The position numbers and the translations under genes are program-made. From DATFYM01 sp035315065 (GTDB lineage: Bacteria; Acidobacteriota; Terriglobia; UBA7540): a stretch of 24,656 nucleotides of DNA. The notes beneath the pieces were generated by a model, which saw only the letters and a list, made by a program, of their open reading frames with translations, did not search any database and was not told the origin of the DNA. Shown here piece after piece: positions 13,901 through 20,200 of the stretch (its first letter is position 1; each line of letters opens with the position of its first letter). Location: assembly GCA_035315065.1 (NCBI GenBank), contig DATFYM010000072.1, forward strand, positions 1-24,656. The letters run 5' to 3'.

Positions 13901-14373
13901 AAGTCCTCCCAAGTAGATTCTTGAAGCGGAGGGCAGAGGCGCCGCCCCGCATCTGATGGCATTTCGTCCCTTTGGCTTTCGTCTCGGCCGGGTCTTACGT
14001 CTGAGGTCGAGACAGCAGCGAGGAGCCTCGCCGACAGGAAGGGCAAGCCTCGTGCCAGGAAGAGGGCGGAACGAATGGTCGAAGAAATCAGAAGGTTACG
14101 GCGCTGAAAGGCAGGATGGTGCTTGGTGCTGCCGCCTGGAACGGGCGCTAGTGGATGCTTTTGCTGGCAGGCACGGTCCTGCGATTGGAATCACAACCCG
14201 CTTCCGGCCAAGGGCATCGTAAGCCCCGAAGTTACCTAAGGAGGCTACCGTGAAGCGAATAGTGGTAGCGGCATGTTCTTGAAACACGTGAATGGTTCAC
14301 CTTTTTACCTAGCCCCGGTCCCGTGTACTTTGCTACCTGTCCCCTGTCCCGTGTACCCTGGATGCGGGTCTTA
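13901..14373. other. Gap with short Shine-Dalgarno ORF and CCCTGT tract
   Basis: No full gene is supported. A strong TAAGGAGG at 14237-14244 sits 5 bases before GTG 14250. The GTG opens only a 10-residue frame (M-K-R-I-V-V-A-A-C-S) closed by TGA at 14280-14282. This looks like the start of a secreted or lipoprotein gene that has been cut off. Between 14000 and 14105 a frame ending RMVEEIRRLRR looks like a protein C-terminus but has no support. A TCCCGTGTA/CCTGTCCCC tract (about 14305-14361) precedes the 3' end of the minus-strand hicA. Confidence 0.4.
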
Positions 14374-14604
14374 TCAGAGGCTGCTCCACTCTTCCAGGGT
14401 TATGTTTCGGCCGAGAACCGCCTCGGCCTCGCGGATCAGCATTCTCAACTGCGGGATGGAGTATTCCGGGTTCGACGGGATGGCAAGGCGTTTCTGACCG
14501 AAGACGACAAATTGATGGCGGGTTCCGGAGAACGGACCGTCAAAACCGAGTCGACGCAACTTGCGAATGAATTCCGCCCGCTTACATGGCGTCCACCGGC
14601 TCAC
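14374..14604 (-). CDS. hicA: HicA-type mRNA interferase toxin
   Basis: This 76-residue HicA (YcfA family) toxin has a small double-stranded-RNA-binding fold that cleaves mRNA. Features are TPCKRAEFIRKLRRLGF, the catalytic-His block SGTRHQFVVFG (His30), RLAIPSNPEYSIPQLRMLIREA and the C-terminal NITLEEW. It starts at GTG 14604, inside the last codons of the upstream hicB (23-base overlap), so translation is probably coupled. Antitoxin-first order fits many hicBA modules. It appears intact. Confidence 0.9.
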   Translation of the reverse strand: MSRWTPCKRAEFIRKLRRLGFDGPFSGTRHQFVVFGQKRLAIPSNPEYSIPQLRMLIREAEAVLGRNITLEEWSSL

Positions 14605-14854
14605 GCGCAGGCTCCTTGTTCAAGTCGATGCCCGCAAGCAGGGGAAGAGGGTGGCCCAACCGCAGGCCAAGCAGAATCCAGTCTTCAAGGGTGGACTGCA
14701 ATTCAGCCTCACACTCGCGCAACGAGCCGCCAAAAGCAACGACACCCTGGCAAGCCGGAATATGTCCGGCGTAGGTACCGTCTTCAAGCTTGTCATAGGC
14801 TGCTTCGGCCATTGCCTGCTCGACGTACTCACTCAGGATGTACCTTGCGGCCAT
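14582..14854 (-). CDS. hicB: HicB-type antitoxin
   Basis: This is a 90-residue HicB family antitoxin with the partial RNase H-like fold: YVEQAMAEAAYDKLEDGTYAGHIPACQGVVAFGGS, then LRECEAELQSTLEDWILLGLRLG, ending in an acidic/polar tail. No separate DNA-binding domain is seen at the C-terminus. ATG 14854 has AAGGAGG 6 bases upstream. TATACT (plus-strand AGTATA, 14880-14885) is a likely -10 about 25 bases upstream, within TTATACTAA, whose palindromic core resembles the one upstream of mazE. hicA follows with a 23-base overlap. Confidence 0.9.
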   Translation of the reverse strand: MAARYILSEYVEQAMAEAAYDKLEDGTYAGHIPACQGVVAFGGSLRECEAELQSTLEDWILLGLRLGHPLPLLAGIDLNKEPAREPVDAM

Positions 14855-14962
14855 GCAGCCCTCCTTGGGTTCCTCGCTTAGTATAACCCGAAACTTACGA
14901 GCCGCAGCGGAGTCCGCACCCTCGAAAACAGGTCTGCGCCACCTGCTCCGCAGAGTCTCCGA

Positions 14963-15089
14963 TCTGTTCCCTATTCCCTGCTCCCTGTAATCCGTCGCCT
15001 GTTCCCTCTAACCTGTTCCCTCCCCGACACGCCCCGAGAATAGCCCTATCAAGTACCCACGGTCGGAGAATCACTGGCCGAGGCTACCG
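14963..15089 (+). repeat. 65-bp dispersed repeat, copy B, with upstream TTCCCT tract
   Basis: A TTCCCTATTCCCTGCTCCCTG-like tract at 14965-15021 with drifted heptads is followed by the 65-base unit at 15025-15089, from CGACACG to GGCTACCG. It lies in the 328-base gap between the promoter side of hicB and the 3' end of mazF. Nothing else recognisable is present there. The stem seen in copy A is partly retained (CCACGGTC against GGCCGAGG). Confidence 0.8.
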
Positions 15090-15182
15090 GCTACGAGCGC
15101 TCTAAACGCCGTTTGGATGCACGGCGGTAAGGCCACTGCAACGGCTGAAATCAGCCACAGTCAGCGTGACGATTGCCTCTGG

Positions 15183-15520
15183 CTACCTGCCAAGCACCGT
15201 GTCGATGCCCGAGAGCACTAACTCGAGTTTGGAGCGCGGCAGCTTGCCCACACGCTCCGTCAGGAGATCCTTGTCTATAGTGACCACCTGGGACACATTG
15301 GCCACGGAATCCCTCGGCAGCCCGGTAAGACGGGCCGCGAGATGGACGTTTCCTGGCGCCAAGGCCCATTTAAGATTGCTGGTGAGCGGAACGCAGACGA
15401 CCGTGGCAACGCGGCTCCGATTCAAGGCGTCACCCTGCACTACTACCACCGGCCTTCGAACCCCGAACCCGAGCCCGCTGGTGGAGGAAGGTCCGCCCAC
15501 CAGATCTCGCCTTGAGACAT
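15183..15520 (-). pseudogene. mazF: MazF/PemK-type toxin, single-base frameshift
   Basis: MazF toxins are sequence-specific endoribonucleases. The natural start is ATG 15520, whose A is also the last base of the mazE stop (TGATG overlap). From it one reads MSQGEIWWADLPPP, the standard MazF N-terminus, but the frame meets TAG after 25 codons. The rest of the toxin (RRPVVVVQGDALNRS, then ATVVCVPLTSN, PGNVHL and ANVSQVVTIDKDLLTERVG) lies in the next frame, open to 15566. Loss of one base near 15457-15462 explains it: GGG-TTC-GAA should be GGG-TTC-CGA. The toxin is therefore inactive unless the base is a sequencing error or frameshifting restores it. Confidence 0.88.
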
Positions 15521-15780
15521 CACCACTCGGTTCGCTCCAGGACGCGGCGCGCGGCGGAGGCGACAAACGGATCTTTCCCTTCGCCTCCGCGGGCGTTCAC
15601 CCCGGTGCCCGCCTCGGCGCACGCCCTGTTCATCGCCTCGGTGACCTCGTCCGGCGCGTGGCGCGCCAAGAACTCCCGAAGCGCCTCGCTGAAAAGCCGG
15701 CTGCGCGACTTCTTGGTCTGTCGCGCCAGACGCTCCGCTCGTTCGTAGACCTCATCGGGGATCGATACCGCTGTTTTCAT
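15520..15780 (-). CDS. mazE: MazE-type ribbon-helix-helix antitoxin
   Basis: This is an 86-residue antitoxin. Its N-terminus MKTAVSIPDEVYERAERLARQ followed by TKKSRSRLFSEALREFLARH is a ribbon-helix-helix DNA-binding domain (residues 1-45). The C-terminal half, rich in Glu and Arg and ending VLERTEW, would wrap the toxin. ATG 15780 is chosen because the protein begins exactly at the domain. The longer frame to 15933 crosses the promoter. The gene overlaps mazF by one base and looks intact although mazF is frameshifted, so it may now be an orphan repressor. Confidence 0.88.
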   Translation of the reverse strand: MKTAVSIPDEVYERAERLARQTKKSRSRLFSEALREFLARHAPDEVTEAMNRACAEAGTGVNARGGEGKDPFVASAARRVLERTEW

Positions 15781-15786
15781 ACCGTT

Positions 15787-15815
15787 AGTATAACCACATC
15801 CTGGCCGGGAAGCAA
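15787..15815 (-). promoter_or_regulatory. mazEF promoter with palindromic -10
   Basis: On the minus strand TTGCTT (15815-15810) and TATACT (15792-15787) are 17 bases apart. GTTA-TAC-TAAC around the -10 is an inverted repeat and a possible MazE operator. The predicted transcript begins at or next to the ATG (15780), implying a leaderless message; no ribosome site is present. Confidence 0.55.
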
Positions 15816-15925
15816 GCCCCTTGTTCCTTTCCTCTCCCCTCTCCCTCTCCCCGGATCGCCGAGCTTGAAATCTGCCCCACGCCGCCCCGACGCGTGATAG
15901 TATAGGAGCGAGTCGGGGGCTGGCA

Positions 15926-16243
15926 ATGACCAAACAGTACGTCGAGCAACGGGAAGGTGCTTACCGAATCACCGGGACGCGCGTTTCGCTGGACTCGATT
16001 GTTTACGCTTTCCTGCGTGGCGCCTCACCGGAAAGCATTGCTCAGTCGTTTCCGGTCCTCACCTTGGAGGAGGTGTACGGGGCGATTGCTTTTTACCTGG
16101 GTCACCAAGCCGAGGTCGACGCCTATCTGCAACAGGGTGAGACAGAATTTGAAGAGCTCCGCCAGCAAGCCCGCCAGGCTAATCCTCTCCTTTACAAGAA
16201 ACTTGAGGAAGCGCGCCAGCAGTCACCGCTCGTGCGAAAATGA
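15926..16243 (+). CDS. DUF433 antitoxin-like protein
   Basis: DUF433 proteins have a winged-helix-like fold and usually sit upstream of a PIN-like DUF5615 gene as putative antitoxins. The 105 residues show the family core YRITGTRVSLDSIVYAFLRG, then SPESIAQSFPVLTLEEVYGAIAFYL (about residues 12-60) and a Gln/Glu-rich C-terminal helix. It starts at ATG 15926, divergent from mazE. It overlaps the next gene by 4 bases (ATGA), so the two are translationally coupled. Confidence 0.88.
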   Translation: MTKQYVEQREGAYRITGTRVSLDSIVYAFLRGASPESIAQSFPVLTLEEVYGAIAFYLGHQAEVDAYLQQGETEFEELRQQARQANPLLYKKLEEARQQSPLVRK

Positions 16244-16590
16244 AGATCAGATTCCTCGCTGACGCCGACCTTAACCAGAACGTCGTGCAAGGCCTTCTCC
16301 GCCGCGAGCCGGGGATCGACTTTCGGGCGGCGGTTTCTGCCGGCCTGCGGGGGCTGAGCGACCTTGAAGTAATTGCCTCCGCGGCTTCCGAGGGGCGGAT
16401 TCTTGTTTCCCACGACCGGAAGACCATGCCACGCGCGTTCGCCGAATGGGTGCGGACCAAGAGCAGTCCCGGTGTGTTCATCATCTCCCAAAAGGCGGAC
16501 CTTCTTGCTGCCATCGAAGCCCTGCTTCTTGTTTGGGCCGCCTCGGAAGCCGAAGAGTGGACCGATCGAATCTGCACCCTGCCGCTGTAG
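16240..16590 (+). CDS. DUF5615 PIN-like toxin
   Basis: This is a 116-residue PIN-like protein, probably a ribonuclease toxin paired with the DUF433 gene. The acidic residues expected of a PIN-like active site appear in MKIRFLADADLNQNVV (Asp8, Asp10), LSDLEVIASAASEGRILVSHDRKTM (Asp in the DLEV strand and in SHD), and SPGVFIISQ. Its length is normal. A TTCCCTG/TACCCTG repeat tract lies 15-57 bases after its stop. The DUF433/DUF5615 pairing is well known; toxicity of this pair is inferred. Confidence 0.87.
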   Translation: MKIRFLADADLNQNVVQGLLRREPGIDFRAAVSAGLRGLSDLEVIASAASEGRILVSHDRKTMPRAFAEWVRTKSSPGVFIISQKADLLAAIEALLLVWAASEAEEWTDRICTLPL

Positions 16591-16605
16591 GCACGGGCAG
16601 GATCG

Positions 16606-16648
16606 TTCCTGTTCCCTGTTCCCTGTACCCTATCCCCTGTACCCTGTG
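16606..16648 (+). repeat. Degenerate TTCCCTG/TACCCTG heptad tract
   Basis: About six 7-base units of TTCCTGT, TCCCTGT, ACCCTAT and CCCCTGT type lie between the DUF5615 gene and the next start. Here the pyrimidine strand is sense, unlike the arrays after the aldehyde dehydrogenase and metallophosphoesterase genes. Confidence 0.8.
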
Positions 16649-16677
16649 TTAGGCCGCTCGCAGGGAAAGAGAGCAGT

Positions 16678-16971
16678 ATGCCGAAGGGATTGGTGGAGGC
16701 GTTTGAAGACGAATTGCGTCCCGAATACGATCTCGCGCAGTTGCGGGGCGGGGTGCGTGGGAAGTACTACCGGAAGGCGAAGGCGGGGACGAACTTGGTG
16801 TTGATCGAGCCCGACCTCGCGAAGGCCTTCCCCGACGAGGCGTCCGTGAATCGGGCGCTGCGCCTGCTGGTCTCGACGGCGAATGCGGCCACGCGCAGCA
16901 CGTACCGGCGTAAGGCTCGACCGGAAGGCAAAACGGGTGGCAGCGAAACACGGTCGCTCGGCCGCCACTGA
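16678..16971 (+). CDS. Small antitoxin-like hypothetical protein
   Basis: The 97 residues contain RPEYDLAQLRGGVRGKYYRKA, then GTNLVLIEPDLAKAFPDEASVNRALRLLVSTA. This 'GVRGKYY...LDPDVA..FPD...VN.ALR.L' pattern recurs in many small bacterial proteins believed to be antitoxins. No toxin gene follows, so it is an orphan here. ATG 16678 follows AGGGAAAGAGAG. The C-terminal tail (RRKARPEGKTGG onward) is basic and probably disordered. Function is inferred only from resemblance and from the surrounding modules. Confidence 0.7.
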   Translation: MPKGLVEAFEDELRPEYDLAQLRGGVRGKYYRKAKAGTNLVLIEPDLAKAFPDEASVNRALRLLVSTANAATRSTYRRKARPEGKTGGSETRSLGRH

Positions 16972-16987
16972 CCGCGACTGACCGACC

Positions 16988-17109
16988 TGTACCCTGGAAC
17001 CAGTCCCCTATCCCCTACAGTGTCCCGTGTCACCTGTCGCTGGCGACACGTCCTGAGAGTAAACCCGATCGAGTGTCCACGGTCGGAGAATCACTGAAGG
17101 TAGCTCAGC
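16988..17109 (+). repeat. 65-bp dispersed repeat, copy C, with upstream CCCTGT tract
   Basis: A drifted tract (GTACCCTGG, CCCCTATCCCCTAC, 16988-17040) leads into the third repeat unit, 17044-17109, CGACACG to GCTCAG. It matches copies A and B best across GTCCACGGTCGGAGAATCACTG. Its 3' end has diverged. Together with the element at 17166-17210 it occupies the 311-base gap before the helicase gene. Confidence 0.75.
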
Positions 17110-17165
17110 ATGCCGATTGGCAGGCGGCGAAACGCCACTAGGGGCGCACAACGGGCCAGCGGGTG

Positions 17166-17210
17166 TATACTGTGGGCCGTCGGTAGGTCTAAGCGGAGTT
17201 TTCCGCTTTT
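17166..17210 (+). promoter_or_regulatory. -10 box and terminator-like hairpin in leader of helicase gene
   Basis: TATACT at 17166-17171 (in GTGTATACTG) has no strong -35. Downstream in the expected leader, AAGCGGA (17191-17197), loop GTTT and TCCGCTT (17202-17208) form a perfect 7-pair stem running into TT. It resembles an intrinsic terminator with a short U tract, about 70 bases before the start codon, and could act as an attenuator. Confidence 0.35.
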
Positions 17211-17282
17211 GGGGAGTCGGCCAAGCAGGAATTAGATTGTTCTGGCACGGCGAAGCACGAGATCGATACGCCGTGGGCTTCA

Positions 17283-20200
17283 GTGGCGATGAACTACAAC
17301 GCAGGAGCGGACGGTCAGGAGTGGGTGGCACCCGCGCCGCCAACTCCTGAGTTTCCTACCGGACCTGCTGAGGGCTGTCTCGAAAAGATCCGTACCCGTC
17401 TGCTCGACCTGACCAATCGAAATCGTCTCTTAAACTTCAGACACGCCACGGCTTCCACGCTGCGGGTTGTTGGTGTCAATCCTGATGCAGTGTTTCGTCG
17501 TCTGCTCGATGGCGAGAAGTTGGCGTTCGCTCCTGTTCCTGAACCTGATCTCGAAATGACGGCGGACGGGGTCGCCGCAGAAACGCGCCTCTCTAAGCCT
17601 ACGGCGGCTGACTACGCAAGCGTGCTCGGCTGGCGAACTTCTTACGATTTGGAGGCGGATTCCAGCGATTCCGACGGCTCACGGGTTCTGCCGGTTCTGC
17701 ACTATCGGGAGGGGCTCGAAACGCTTACGCGGAAACTCGGGAGCGCTGCTAAAACTGCCATCGAGGAATCCGGCACGAACATGCTGTATCTGATTCTGGG
17801 TTTCCTGGAGTGGTATGAGGCCGACGACTCGCAACAACCAAGGTATGCGCCGCTCTTGAGCATCCCGGTTTCCCTGGAGCGCAGCGGCGGTAAGGGCAGG
17901 GTGTTCGAGAGCACAATCGAGTATTCCGGCGATGACTTCACAAGCAATCTTTCCCTCATTGAGAAGATGCGCCGCGACTTTGCGGTGGAAATCCCAGCCG
18001 TGGAAGATGAAGACAACCCAGAAGGGTACTTTGGGCGTTTCTCCGACATACTGGAGCATAAGAAGCGCTGGCGGATTCGTCATCAAATCACGCTTTCGCT
18101 GCTGAGCTTTGGCAAACTTCTCATGTACCGAGACCTTGACCCGAAGGCTTGGCCGGAGGTCGCAAAACACCCATTGGTGAAGGATCTCTGCGAAGGCACC
18201 AAAAACGAAACTGTCACCCTCGCCGAAGAGTACTTGATTGATGCGCCCGAACTGCAGCGGGACGTGCCACCGTTGATTCTGGATGCTGATAGTTCGCAGC
18301 ACAGCGCCCTGATTGAGGCATTGCGCGGTCGGAATTTAGTAATCGAAGGGCCGCCTGGCACTGGCAAATCCCAGACGATCACAAACCTTATAGCGGCGGC
18401 TATGGCCAAGGGGAAGACGGTGCTGTTTGTCGCAGAGAAGCTCGCAGCCCTGGAAGTCGTGCGCAGACGTCTGGAAGAGGCAGGCCTCGGCGCCTTCTGC
18501 CTTGAGCTCCATAGCCACAAGACCAAGAAGCACGCGCTATTAAATGACATTGCTGCTCGCCTGAAAGCGCAGGGGGCTTTTCGCGAGCCAAGAGACTTGG
18601 ATCAGCACGTCGCCCGGGCGGAGGAAAATAAACGGCTTCTGACGCGGTATGTGGACCTGATCAATAGCCGGATCGGGTCCTTCGACGCGACTGTCTTTGA
18701 GATACTATGGGCTCGCGAGAGGTTCTATCGGGATCTACCGTTCACGTGCCAGTTGGCCCTCTCTATACGAGACGCCCTTCGGCTCACGCGCACTCAGTAC
18801 GCCCAGAGGGAGCAGTTTCTGTCGCTATACGCACAGCATCTCACCACGGTATTTCACGCGTGTTCGGAAATTGCAGAACATCCTTGGGGGTGGGTGGTCA
18901 AGAGTCTCACCTTCGAAGAGGAGGAGCGTCTATTCGAGCTTCTTGGCGATTTTCTGGAGGCTCTCGGAGAGCTGAAAGTGCTGTGTCAGACGCTCAAGCA
19001 AACTGTCGCGATCTCGCTCGACCAAACAATTGGTGGGGCTCACTACGCCCGTGAGCTTCTAGCCGAAATCCCCGAGACCGCTCAGGAGTTGGACCTTAAT
19101 CTACTGGAGCCATGTCGGGACGCTCAGTGCCGCGAGATGCTGCGAGGCTTTGTGGGTGAACTGGAGGAAGCGGCCGCCATGCTCCAGACTCTTGGGGCAG
19201 TCTGCACGCATCTGGAGGTGCTACTGCAAGAAGACAAGGCACAATGCGTCGCCACAGCGTTCGATGTAATCAATGCGATGGAGCTTGGCAAGCTCACATA
19301 TTCGCAGCTCAGAGACCTATTGAGCAGCAGAAAGGCCGCCGAAGCCACGCTGAGCGAAGCGGAAAGTTGTCTTGCTGACTTGCAGGTAGCCCTAGGTTTT
19401 GAGTCGCCTCTCGACCTCCAAGGCGTGGCGTTGATGGCCAATTGTTTTCGATTGCTTGAGGATGCTCCCTTGGAGGTCCTGCATCTCCGGAGGGCGTCTT
19501 TTGAATCGGACGGCGCCACTCAGGTTGTTCGCAATGCCGCTGAAGAGGCCAGGATCCTGCGAGAAAAGCACGACGAACTAAGCAAGCGCTTTGACCTGTC
19601 GACAGCAATGGCAGTGCCTGATCTCATTCAGCTTGCCGAGCACGCCAGAACGCTAGAGCAGGCCGGGGTTCTGCAAGTGTGGTTCGGGCGAGGCTACCGG
19701 CGCGCCGCCAAGATGCACCGCCGAATTGCGCTGATTCGCCAGAAGCGATCGCGGGACGCGATGGCGCGCGATTTTCGAGCGATCGCTGATTATGGTCATG
19801 GCCGTGAGCAGTTCGAAAGCCGCACCCTCTATCGAGAGATACTAGGACCGCATTTCAGAGGAATGGATACAGGGTGGGATGAGCTTGACTTACTCCTCGG
19901 CTGGTACGAATCGGTGTTCACGTTGTTACCCGGCGACGACCTGCCCGCAACGCAATTTCGCGAGCTTCTACTCAAGGCGAGGACAAACCGATTGAAAGCC
20001 CTGCGAGCAACTCTCGCCTCCCACGAAAAGAGCCGTGCGATCCTCGGGCAGCTCCAGAAGGCAATTCCCGAGGCGGCCAAGGCTGTCTCATCTGCTGCGC
20101 CTACATCCCTGAGAATACCAGAACTGTTGGGCCAGCTAGCGGAAGCCAATGCCAAGCTGGAGAAAGTTGTGGACACCCTGGGCTCGGTGGGTCTTACTGA

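Noticed and set aside
14000..14105. Frame ending RMVEEIRRLRR as a gene fragment
   Set aside because: It looks like a protein C-terminus but no family could be recognised and no start or upstream part exists.
12480..17110. Integron attC sites around the toxin-antitoxin cassettes
   Set aside because: The 65-bp units lack paired RYYYAAC/GTTRRRY core sites, and no integrase gene is in the window. The AACGC-AGG-GCGTT palindrome near 12517 is too short and fits an operator better.
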